In this document: piece after piece, positions 35,156-46,300 of the stretch | Position numbering within the stretch: position 1 is the stretch's first letter | Layout of the letters: every line of letters begins with the position of its first letter | Source of the DNA: Helicostylum pulchrum | Lineage: Eukaryota > Mucoromycota > Mucoromycetes > Mucorales > Mucoraceae | NCBI GenBank assembly: GCA_025677825.1 | Contig: JAIXMO010000005.1 | Span: forward strand, 920,126-984,125 | Direction: 5' to 3' | DNA length: 64,000 nt | The notes under the pieces: model-generated | What the model saw: the letters and a program-made list of their open reading frames with translations, nothing else | What the model was told of the DNA's origin: nothing | The model's database searches: none | Made by a program: the position numbers and the translations under genes

Positions 35156-36381
35156 TTAGCGCTCTACATCGAAATGAATCGGGGAACGAGATAAAAGAAT
35201 AACCTCTTCTGTATTTTGTCCTTTTTTCTTTTTACTACGAGGCTTAGATCTCATTTTAGAAAACTATATAGATATAATTAATTAAATCCGTATAATATTT
35301 CACTTTTGTACTTACGACTATCAATTCCTTCACGTTAGAAAGATTACATAAGTATGTAACAATCAATAAAGCGAGTCCGTCAATTACAACCAGTACCAGA
35401 TAACTATTTGCATCCCAAACAGGACCGTCTCTAATTACCAATGCAGTAACATATAAATCATGTAAAAATCGAGCAAGAGTAAGTAATCCTAATACTATTA
35501 ACATCAAGAGAGTTTTCTTGAAAGTTTTCTGTACCAAAGCAATGGTTTCAGTAGAAATTGAATTTGCTTCTGATTTTATAAGCGTCTTTTCTATCACGTT
35601 TGAGATATAAGTTGACCATGCATAGGCTAAGCAAATAATAAAATAAAACAAGAGCAATAATACGTTGAAAATAGAGGCTATCAATCGAAGTGTCAATGCT
35701 TTTTTAACTTTCTCGGGGTCTTCATCTTCTTGTAAACCAGATTCTTGAATCAGAAGAACGTCTCCGCAGATGACAATAATAAATGGTATAGCTGATAGTA
35801 TAGCTGTTAAAACTCCTAAATAGTACTTGGATAGATGAAGATTTCTCCGTAAACCGACTCGAATCCAAATTTCCAATAGACGAAGTAATCCTAGTATTGC
35901 AAAATAGGATCCGACAGCGGCAATAATCAATGAACCGTATAAAGCATTTTCGTGCGCGATACTTTTGACATCTTCTTCGTTGTCTTCTTTGTGACTTTCT
36001 AAATATTGACGCTCTTCTTCGACGAAAATGATTAAAAATATATGAGAGAAGGTGTATAACACTATTGTCCCAAAAAAAGTATATAGTTAGCTTTGGTGGA
36101 TATATTCATTTTGGATTTTATATATATACATACATGCTGTTGTTCCGAAATATATATAAGGTAAAAAGTATCCTTTTCTTACATACTTGTCGTAAATAGC
36201 AAACGTAAGTATACCACCGAGAACACTATTTTAAAAAATTAGTTTATTTTTCTTTTTTTTTAGATAGAGAGAGTAAATAATACCTGTATAGAATTGAAGG
36301 AATCAAGGTAGGTGTTGTTAAACACCTCACCAAATTCTCAGCTACATACTTTGCATTTTTTGGTAATAATATTTGATCCAT
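35156..36381 (-). CDS. Multi-pass membrane protein of unknown function
   Basis: Four exons (36381-36284, 36225-36134, 36061-35316, 35263-35156) give 347 residues. I count about seven hydrophobic segments, including ILTFAIYD, IFLIIFV, YGSLIIAAVGSYFAILGLL, LGVLTAILSAIPFIIVICG, FNVLLLLFYFIICLAYAW, LLMLIVLGLLTLARFL and LVLVVIDGLALLIVTYL. The loop after the second segment is acidic (EEERQYLESHKEDNEED). The C-terminal tail is basic (MRSKPRSKKKKGQ), suggesting a cytosolic end. Seven segments could suggest a receptor-like topology, but I recognise no receptor motif. No family assigned. Confidence 0.75.
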
Positions 36382-37656
36382 AAATTATTAGAAAAATGAA
36401 ACTGAAAAAGAAAGTTATAAATTATTTTCTCTTTCTTTTTTGTATATTTATACTTGTTTATTGTTTATAAGGCTTAAAAGATGGCGTGTGACACGGATGC
36501 AAAAATAGCATTTACAATGTAAATTGTATCTTTTTTTTTTTTTTTTTTAGATTTATCTCTAAAAAGAGGCATTACGAAATATATATATATATACATCTAC
36601 ATATATGAACATTTGTTAACAAGTCAGTGTAGAGGTCATATAGAATAGTATTGCACCTCATTGACTGTAACAGTGATCATAGATATTTTTAGCTTTTCTG
36701 ATCTACAGTGCGGCTGGTAAATTTTGTCCGTTTTTGAAAAAAAAAAATTTGTTTGCCTATTAGTAAATAGACGCCCTATTTTATCATCACAGATATTTAT
36801 GTCTTTTTTCTTCTTTTCGTTTTACTTGTTTTTTTTTTTTGGTTTTTGTATAAACCGATACGGTTTCTATTAGAGTAACGGTCATCTTTAAAGGTAAGTG
36901 AAAAAGTAATATGGTATATCAGACTGCATATTATAATGAAGGTCCTGTCACTATTTACTCTTTTTATCCTTTTTATTCTCTTTATATTACATATTATATG
37001 TAAGAACGTCAAATGTCAGATATTCTAGAATGAAAGACAGAAACATTTATTATTAGACAACTTTTTATCACTTTTATTAATATCCTTCAACATTTCATGG
37101 ATACTTCAAGCTATATTTCAAGGTCTCTTTGATATTTATCAAAGGACAAACTTACCGAACTTATTTAGTATAAATACCATTATATATTCTTACCCTAAAT
37201 AAATCTATCTCACTTTCACCTTAACTTTTACTTATAATCCTTTTACATTATAATCTTATTATAAAAAGATCCCTTGGATATATATTATTATTATTATCCA
37301 TTGTAAATTCTCTTCTTTATTTTCTTTATTCTTTATAAACGTTAGTTTATATACTTTCTACTCTAGTTGGACATCTTAAAACCTGGCGCTCACTTAACTT
37401 TGAACTTTTACAAAACAATTCTATTTTTTACCACTACAAATAAAACCCAATTTGTAACAATAAAATAGAATAAAGTTGATACTAAAATAATGTTTGGTAA
37501 GATAGCAAAATAAGAAGTTGTTAAAAATAAAATAATTTTTAGCAGTTACAAATAGTCAGTTTGTAACAGTAATAAAAGGGTTATAACCACCAGCAAAGAC
37601 ACGACAATCGGGTACATCTAAACATCTCACGAAACGTCTGTAAAAAACAAAAGAAA
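36382..37656. other. Intergenic region
   Basis: No gene in 1.27 kb; very AT-rich with T runs at 36531-36550 and a TA-rich microsatellite near 36580. Confidence 0.5.
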
Positions 37657-37730
37657 TGATTTCTGCCAGACTTGAACTGGCGACCGTCTGCGTGTTAAGC
37701 AGACGTGATAACCGACTACACCAAGAAACC
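37657..37730 (-). tRNA. tRNA-Val (AAC)
   Basis: On the minus strand GGTTTCT pairs with AGAAATC to close the acceptor stem. The anticodon arm TCTGC-TTAACAC-GCAGA gives anticodon AAC, and the T arm carries GTTCAAGTC. No intron. The gene is 74 nt and closely resembles yeast tRNA-Val(AAC). Confidence 0.95.
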
Positions 37731-38029
37731 ATGTTGTTCTTTAGACCAAAATTTAATATATATTGTAAAATATACAAAAAGCAAAGCACGTGATAACGGC
37801 GTGACACACGCGTCCTGATTGGCTAATATCTGACATGTTCCTGCAGGAACGCAATTTCATGCAAAAAAAAAAAGGTTTTTATGATGATATTATTGTACTT
37901 TTTTAAGTACTGTTGGAAAATTAAGGCTTTTTTTAATTCACTAACAAAAAAAATGAAAAGTAGAGGGTAATATGTGGGGTAAAAAATAAAAATACAGTAT
38001 GTTTTTTTCTTAGAAAAACGCAAAAACTC
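37731..38029. other. Spacer with CACGTG box
   Basis: Between the tRNA-Val 5' end and the 3' end of the acetyltransferase gene. CACGTG (E-box/Cbf1-type) lies at 37787-37792, 60 bp upstream of the tRNA. No gene seen. Confidence 0.4.
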
Positions 38030-39689
38030 TTAGGCACTTTCATCGTCTAATAATTCTAAATGTCCTTTGATAGCGCCACCGACGCTAACGCGATCAATTA
38101 AGAAGGTGTCATGACCAAACATGGCATCTAATTCATAATATGTAACACGGTTATTGCCGGAAGCACGAAGACATTCAGCAATTTCCTTTTGCTGCCAAAC
38201 AGGGAACAAGATATCTGATTGTACACCTAAAACCAAAGTAGGCATATTGATACCCTTCATACCTTCTACTAAATCTTGTGTAGCAGGATCCGAAGAAAGT
38301 GTAGTTAATCTATTATTTTTCTCTTCTGCAGGTTTAGCAGACATATCTTTTTCCTCTTGTTTCCCTTCTAAAGCAGATTGAGTTCCAATGATTGATCTGC
38401 ATGCTTCGGCCATAATACGAGCGTCTTCTTCATCGGGGCGTTCCAATTGTTGACGATGCTTCAAGATTTGTTCGATTTTAGGTAAATTATGTTGTCTCTG
38501 TCTTTGTAGCTTTTCAGTCTCTGAGCGAGACATATCAAACATATCCATGGCCTTTGAGATATACAATAACGAATTGGGGTCGTACTGTAAACAAAATCTT
38601 TCACCTTGATGATCTAAATAGGTTTCGATTAAGAAATCAGGGCATAAAGCAGGCGATTGATTTTCGTTTGATCTTTTACGGCCGAAACGAAGTTCCCATT
38701 CAGGACCAGAGCGATAACTAATGGTAGCAATTTCTCTTGCTAATTTCATGCCTACATGAGGAGGAATTCCCTTATAGTAAAAGCCTTTGTTCCAATTTGG
38801 GTCAGCCATTAAAACTTGGCGCTGCGTATGACGAAGTGCGATGGAGTATGGATGTGATCTTGCACAAGCTGAAATTGAAATCAATCTTTTCACACGATCA
38901 GGAAAAAGTTTTGCAGCAGCTATGGATTGCATACCACCCATACTACTTCCTACACTAGCATGTAATTTATCAATACCAAGATGATCGAGTAATTTAAATT
39001 GGGCGCGGATCATGTCAAAGACGGTAATGATGGGGAACCGTGTAGCGTATCGTTCACCGTCAGCGGGGTCAATGGAACTAGGGCCTGTTGAGCCGTAACA
39101 TCCTCCAAGGGCGTTGGTACAGATAACAAAGAATTTGTTGGTATCGATATGTGCACCAGGTCCAATAAAGCTTTCCCACCAACCTGGTTTGGTGTTTTTG
39201 GCATGAGATCTAGCATGAGAAGACGCAGAGAGACCAGTGTGGATTAAAATAGCATTGTCCTTTTTAGAGTTTAATGTACCCCATGTTTCGTATGCGATGT
39301 CTATCTTGGGTAAAATTCCACCGTGGTCAAGCAAAAATGGATGTGGGGATTCGAATTTTTCGTAGCCGGTAACAATGTTGTCGTAGCTAGGTTCAGGGCC
39401 ACTGTCAAGTTCTAAAGTACGTGATTCCATCTTGTCAATACAGGGGAATGACATGGGTGGGTTGGAAGATGTCGAAGAGTTGTTTACATTACAAGAAGAG
39501 TTTTTTAAAGCAGGTTGGTGATGAAGGCCTATATAACACTGTTAATATTTTGTGGTTTTTTTTTTTCGCAGGGTTTTTTTTTTTTTTGACGTTTTTACCT
39601 CTGTAACCTAAACTTATTAGGGGTAAAAGAGTTGGTCTCTTTACAACTTGAGTGTACGAGGTACGAGCTAATGACAATGCAGACTTCAT
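38030..39689 (-). CDS. MetX-like O-acetyltransferase (serine or homoserine), probable mitochondrial
   Basis: Two exons (39689-39599, 39528-38030) give 529 residues of the alpha/beta-hydrolase acyltransferase family (MetX). The nucleophile lies in [10 protein letters not shown], the Asp in [10 protein letters not shown] and the His in [30 protein letters not shown] and the glycine-rich [14 protein letters not shown] fit the family. The first 30 residues are basic with no acidic residue ([19 protein letters not shown]), a likely mitochondrial presequence. Annotation pipelines usually call such proteins homoserine O-acetyltransferase (Met2). The presequence, about 530-residue length and motifs like [10 protein letters not shown] also fit the fungal CysA/Cys2 serine O-acetyltransferases, which belong to the same family and are mitochondrial. 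Both would feed sulphur amino-acid synthesis. Confidence 0.88.
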
Positions 39690-40020
39690 TTAAGAAAAGA
39701 AATAGTTTAATAAAAACCAGAAAAAAAAAAAAGAAAAAAAAAAGGTTATTTAAGAAAAAAAGATTCGATTTCTTTCCCAGCTTTCAGTAAAACGAATGAT
39801 GAAAATGACGCCATTTCAAAATGAATCTCATTGGAGTATTCTACCCAAGGATGATTATTAATTGAATAAGTTTGGCACAAACAAGAATTGCGTTATCAAA
39901 AAAAGCTGTAACAGATGTAAAGATCTCAGGTACGTACAAAATAATACGTAATACATAGCAATGGGAATAATGCATAACAAAAAAAAAAAAAAAAAAAATG
40001 GGATTTATTTTTAAAAAGAT
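39690..40020. other. Intergenic region
   Basis: 331 bp with several A runs; promoter of the acetyltransferase gene and 3' flank of the peptidase gene. No other feature seen. Confidence 0.5.
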
Positions 40021-43000
40021 TTAAAATAAGGCGTATCCGTAAGGAGGTAATCTAATCAAATTCCATTTACTGTCATACTCTTGCCACAAAGGCCAGTCAA
40101 GGGCCTTCAACAACTCGTTTCTAACTTTCCACACCTTTTCTACATCCTTTTTACTTTCCCCAGTTAAATTAACTTCGTCCAAGTACTTTTGGACTGCCTT
40201 CAATGCTAAACCAAAACGTCCTGCTTCACGTTCCATCTTTACCTTGATTAATAATGAACTCAAATTAGTTGAACTATCATCTGATGACCATTGTTTCCAT
40301 TGTTTCAATGCGGCATCCAACTCTTCTTGGTGGACTTCGTTGTCCAAGATGGCAGCGTATGTCATGACCTTATTCTTGAGTGCGTTGACAAGTTGCTTCT
40401 TTTTAGTGTCGGTTTGCTTACGAGTTTCCTTTTCTTCAGCAGATTCGTCTTCAGGTGTTTTACGACCGTAGAATTCTAAAAGTGAAGGTTGATCAAATTT
40501 AGCAATGATGGTATCTGCAGTCTTGATAATCTCGGTAGCTTGTTCTTCAGTCAACTGGTTAGGTTGAATCAAACTATCGACCGAGCTCTTCGCGGCAGAT
40601 GCAGTCCAAACAGCGTTCATCTTGAATTCTAATAAGGCAATATCGTCTGTATAAGTAGTCTCAAGTGTATTAAAGAGTGTTTTGTATAACGCGGAATCAG
40701 TTTCAAATTTCTTGAGGTAAGAGATTTGAAGATCGCGTGTAGCGTCATTTAATTTTTGCTCTAATTCTTGATCAGTGGGTTTCTTTTCATCTGGCTTTGC
40801 TGCACTTGGTTCAGTTACAAGAGGAGGAATAGTATAAATAACGTTGTATTGTCCACCATCTACACCACTGATAAAGTTTAATGAACCTACAAGTGCGTCA
40901 CCTGCTTTCGCTTCTTTAGGCAAAACATCTTTTCCGTTGGGAGAAGCGATATAGAAGACTTTAAGATCTTTACGCTCTAATGCAATTTTACTGTAAGTAG
41001 AACTTGTCTTGGTGTATGCATCCGCAATGGTTTGGAAGGTCTTTGCAGAAACTGACTTTGTATCCAAATCCAATTCTAAAATGGTATCCTTTAATTTGTC
41101 GAGTGTACTTTCGATCTCTGTAGAGAGTTGAAGCATAATGGTGTACTCTCCCTTTTGTGTCAAGTTGATGTCGTGGTCAAATACGTCCAAGTAGCCAACG
41201 ACTTTTTTATTGGCGTCGTAGATGATACCAAATACACCAGCCAAGAAGTGTTCGTAGAGTTGGTTCATGATGATAGGGAAGCGAGGGGTGACAGAAACAG
41301 CGGCGTCGATCTTAAAGTTGTAGGAGAGCACGAGTTGGTACATTAAACGTGTGCTGGGTAATAAGTCGCGATCGGGACTCATAGGAGTGATCTCGGCAGA
41401 GGATGGGCGATAGTATTTACGCAACTTCTTGAATGAAACGTTGATACTCAAGCTATCTTCACGACGTACAGGACTGGATATATCCAAACGAGTTAATTGA
41501 GGTTCCAAGTGCAATGTGCTTTGGCCGTTAGCAAGGTTACCGGCAATTTGAACACCACGGAAGTTAAGGCTCAAGTCAATATCATGTCGACCAAGGCCAG
41601 ACCAAAATTGAGCAAGACAAACTTCTAAATTCAATCCACCACGTACCGAGAATACTTTTTTAATCACTTGTTGATCAGAGTGAGGGTTACCGAAGGAACC
41701 GTTACCCAACATGAAGCTGTAGGCGTGTTTATTCTTTTGGTTTTGTTTGGGGACGAGTTGAAGCAAATGAAGCATAAAGCGAGCAGGAGCAGTGTCAGCA
41801 GCGGGAGCACGGGCTTTAATGACAAGCTCACAACTGGTGGCACCTTCAGGTACTTGAACAAAACGACGGATGATATCACCAGGACCGTACTCTACGTTCT
41901 TGTACTGAATAAAGCCTTGAGAGGGACTGGTGGGTTTGACAACGGAGACAGGGACACGGAATAAAGGACCACGTTCAGGTGCAGACGTATCGTAGCCAAG
42001 TACCTCGCCGAAATGAAACTTGCTCTCGGCTAATGCAAGAGGATCTACCTTGATTTGGAAAGCGTTTCCGCTGGAGTGAAGGTACAGGTAATCGGGAGTG
42101 GAGATCCAAGATTCAGAAGCAACAAGTGCAACACGCACATCGTAATCGAATTTGGCTTGATTGTATTTAGGGTTCTCGGGATCGGATTCACACATAAATT
42201 TGGGCTCCACTTTGGTAGTGATGTATTGGATTTGACTGACTTCGTCTAATTCACGGAGATAGATACCGCGTTTGTTACCGCGCTTTTGAACAGTGACTTT
42301 GAAAAGTAAGTCGAGGTCCTTGCGGGCTTTGTGGGTGTCCAAGTACTCCCAGGCTTTATCGACTTGGATAAATCCAACACCCAATGGGTCGTCGACGGAT
42401 TTACCGGTTTGCACAACAGCGTTTTTTAATCTGTAAGGTGTGTAGTCTTGCTTTTCGGCCTTGAGGGCAGAAACAAGTAAAGCGATACAACCACAAGCAT
42501 TGGGACTATATGTAGTGTAAGTTACAAGCTCTCTCTCTCTCTCTAATATACTTTTGTCTTACCTGGACATACTGGTACCATTCTTTAAATCAAGCTTGTT
42601 CAAAACATATACAGGTACACTGGTAATAGCACTACCAGGAGCATAGATATCTACACCATGGTACCCGTCGGTACAAGGCCCAGGAGAGGACCAAGTAAAA
42701 GGACGCTCAGTGACAGACTCTAATAAAGCATATTCTGCTTGCATCTGAGTGTGCTTGACATAGGCACCGACAGTAATAAAACTTTCGTCCATACCAGCGG
42801 GGGCACCAATGGAACTGAAACAGGGACCGTCGTTACCGGCACTAGTTACAAAGATACAGCCTGATTTACCAACGGCTTCGTTAGCTAATAACTTTATGAA
42901 GTGGCCGTCGGTGGGGAGACTGCTGGATTCGCCGTAGGACATGTTGGCTAAATCTACTTTGTGCATGGCAAGGTGAGTGGCTGCTCGGGTTAAGCCGGGA

Positions 43001-43734
43001 CCGGTCTCCATTGAACCTAGACGGGAATCACCAATTCGAAGTGAAACAATTTGTGCACCAGGTGCGACCTGTTATGCAATATTTAGTTTATGTATCCCTA
43101 CTTTAGGCATTATTTTCCTGTTTGTATTAAAAAAACTTACACCGTTTAATGCCGGTTCGTCGGGGAAATTGGCAGCGGTGATTCCAGCAACATGTGTACC
43201 ATGACTTCCAGCCAACGTGACAATACTTTTTTTGTTTTTTGTTTAGTGCGTAAAAAAATAAATAGAATACATGTATAATTTTACCTTAAAATATCACCAT
43301 TGTTGTAAATATTAACAGAGAAATTTAATAAATCCGCCTTTCCAAAAGTATGATATTGTAATTCTTTACGATAATCAGTTAAACAAGGTTGAGCTAAGTA
43401 AAAAAGTTTCCAAAGTCAGCATAAATTTCTATATTAAGCAAAGATTCCTATACCTGTCAAGTCACCATCTTCGTTAATATCAATGACAGCTCTCCAATCT
43501 TTACCGTCAAAAAAGACAACACAATCAAGAATAACACCGGGATCTTCGTAACTGGTGTTGAAGCTCTTTAAGGTTTCAATACGTGCTTCTAATTCGGATT
43601 TTTCAAGGTCGTCTTTTGTGTCTTGTTTTTTAGTGAATTCGGCAAGACGTGTTTGAGCTTGGCTTAAAAGATGGGATTGCTTCTTGATGTAATTTTGACG
43701 ACGTTCCTTTTTTTTTAAAAAAAAAAGGATTAAG

Positions 43735-43774
<40 letters not shown>

Positions 43775-44313
43775 ATATATATGTAGACTTACGGATTTAA
43801 TTCGCTTGGTTAAATCGGTGGGAAATAACTCGTAAGCACGCTTAATACCAACTCGGTACTCGTCACTGGGGTTGGTCCAGTCTCCCAAAATCAACTTGCG
43901 GCCACTGAGACCTTCAATTACTTTTTTACCGTCTTGTTCTGTAGGTTTTACAATCTTTGTGGTTTCTACGTCACCTCCACCAGTACAATCAACTATATCA
44001 ATCATTTTGGGTTTACCGTCTGTTGTAACCTATTTTTCGCGTGATCAATTTTCTTTTTCAGTGGTCTATAAGCCTTTTTTTTTATGTTACCTGCATACCA
44101 GCTGCTCCGGGGTCAACACCTAAAAAAAAAAAAAAGTGTCACTACGAAGAAAATAAAGGGGGGTTATTTTTATTGTGTACCTGTATCGAGAATAGCAACG
44201 ACAGTGTTTCTTCCGTCATAGTTGGGAAACTTTTTTATAAAGCTAGCAGCTTGTGTATCCTGTTTAGGCATAAGTCCATGGACAGGATATTCTTGAATAT
44301 GTTTTGCAGACAT
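40021..44313 (-). CDS. TPP2: Tripeptidyl-peptidase II
   Basis: Eight exons (44313-44181, 44119-44091, 44029-43793, 43706-43454, 43393-43285, 43225-43141, 43068-42563, 42505-40021) give 1278 residues. This giant cytosolic subtilisin-type peptidase trims tripeptides from N-termini downstream of the proteasome. The triad reads Asp 43 (VAILDTGVDPG), His 265 (GSHGTHVAG) and Ser 448 (NGTSMSSPNA), nearly the human numbering. The long insert between Asp and His, typical of TPP2, is present, as are SAGNDGP and the TPP2-specific C-terminal domains. One intron contains an uninterrupted run of about 32 T (43741-43772); another has a CT run (about 42530-42544). The gene is complete. Confidence 0.96.
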
Positions 44314-44427
44314 TTTTTTTGTTAATTAAGAAAAGAAGAAGAAAGTAAAAAAGGACACGTATGCAAAATTTTATAACAAAAAAAAAAAAAAGTTTTATTT
44401 ATTTGGATATCCGATACACACACACGC

Positions 44428-45797
44428 TTAATTATTTGATGAATTGTTAGCTAAACTTAATAAGGTTCCTGAGACTCTTCTGGAAGAACTTTCTCTCTTT
44501 GGTGGTGGTACAGTGTTTGAAGTTGAACTATTGGATCCTATGTACAATTTTTTTTTTAGTTTATAGAAAAATAAAAAAAAAGTAATACCACACTTACTAG
44601 ATCGGTTATAAGGTCCTTCACTAGAATCGAGTTGTAAAGGTGGGATATTACTAAGGTTGTTCTTATCTGAAGCTAAAGATCTTTGAGAGGATGTAGAAGT
44701 AGAGCGACGAACTCTACCGCCTCTACCGGGAGAAGGTGGGACAGTTCGAAAGACTGCAGGAATTCTATTATACGGGGGGGAGGGGAGGTGTTATTTTATC
44801 AAACTCAACTGTACCTTTTTTTTTTCGTTACTAATATTTTACCCTTCGTCAAACGGAATATCATCAGTTGGTAAACCAGATTGTTTACGGAAATGTACCA
44901 ATTCACTCTTGTATTTATTGCATTGTTGCATTTTCGAAAGGACTAATAAAACACACATAAATTGAATTTATATAGAAATATAAAATATAAATTACTTACA
45001 CTCTTTTTCCATTTCCAAGGTTCTGTTCTTTAATATAGCAATTTCAGAAAGTAACATTTCAGCAGTACCAGGTTGTACTTCAGAACTAGTCGAGTTCCAC
45101 TTTTTAGAACTATTAAAAGAGATATCAATATATACACAATAAAAACAATATATATACATTCCACTTTACATGATAGGTGACACAGGACCTGGTGATGGAG
45201 TACCATCGTGGTGTGTAGTAATCATCATTGGAGAGTTGGTTTGAGATTGTTGTTGTAACTTCATAGACTCCAATTGCTTTTGTAACTTGTTGACGATATA
45301 CTCTTGTTCTTGTTCCAACGAATTCTCCATGTCAATCTTTTCACGTTGAAGTTGAGTAAGTTTCTTTTGTAACATGTTGGTCATGTACTCTTCTTCTTGT
45401 TCTACTTGTAAAAGAAGTTCACCCTTTTCTTTCTTGAGGCCAGTGATACGTTTTAATAATCTGTTTGAAATGAATTCTTCTTCCTGTTCAGCCATAGCAT
45501 TCTAACTCGTAATAGATGAGTTATAAAAGTTATATGATTTTTTTTTGTAATCCTACCATGTCTACAGTCATTTGCTTTAATAACTTATTATCGTGTCTTA
45601 ATATCTTTACATGTCCCTGCTCCATCTCTAATTCAAATTCCAACTTCTTTATTTGAGCTTGTTGCTCTACATGTTTTTCATGCAGTTTTTTAACTTCGGC
45701 TCTTAATTGATCCAGATTATCAATCGCCATTAATTCTTCCAAGTCATTTACGTCCTCAGGTCTTTTTTTATATTTTAATAAGGATAATAATATAATA

Positions 45798-45828
<31 letters not shown>

Positions 45829-46192
45829 ACCTTTTTGCCGTTTGTAATTGTTCTAACGTAGACTCGAACGCTTTTGTTCGAGAGTTTAAGTCTGCTTCCA
45901 AAACTGCTTTATCTTTACGAACCTATTTTTTTTTTAAAAAAAAAACCTTGTTAGATGATTTGCTACAATACATTTATATATATTTTATTTTTTTCACCTT
46001 TTCAAGTTGTTCACGAAGTGACCTGGTGAATTTTTTCTCATTTTCTTTAATCTCGTTTAACAATCTTGTATTCTATTTTAAACAAGTTTTTATTAGTACA
46101 AAAATATATAAAACAAGCTAAAGAAAAAATATTAAACTTACTTCCGGTTCGTCATTACCAGCAAGTAATGAAATGGGATTTGTATCACTCAT
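44428..46192 (-). CDS. CCDC6-like coiled-coil protein
   Basis: Nine exons (46192-46142, 46072-45998, 45922-45831, 45761-45557, 45501-45170, 45109-45000, 44942-44843, 44764-44598, 44537-44428) give 413 residues. Residues about 20-240 are coiled coil with three repeats of the CCDC6 type: QEEEFISNRLLKRITGLKKE, QEEEYMTNMLQKKLTQLQRE, QEQEYIVNKLQKQLESMKLQ. The C-terminus is basic and Ser-rich with PPSPGRGGRVRRS. Human CCDC6 is a scaffold linked to DNA-damage signalling; the fungal role is unknown. The gene ends 114 bp upstream of the TPP2 start, same strand, and is divergent from the unknown gene at 46301. Confidence 0.9.
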
Positions 46193-46300
46193 ATGTAAAG
46201 CAAAACAAAAATAACGACAATAACAAAAAAGTGTGTAGAAAAAGAGAGAGAAAAAGAAGACCCACTTTTTTTCCATGTTATTATTAACGCTTTTTAATGT

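Noticed and set aside
37823..38023. Minus-strand ORF downstream of the acetyltransferase
   Set aside because: Phe/Tyr/Ile-rich, T-run derived; no support.
41664..41964. Short ORFs on both strands within TPP2
   Set aside because: Shadows of the large TPP2 exon; they lack any family motif.
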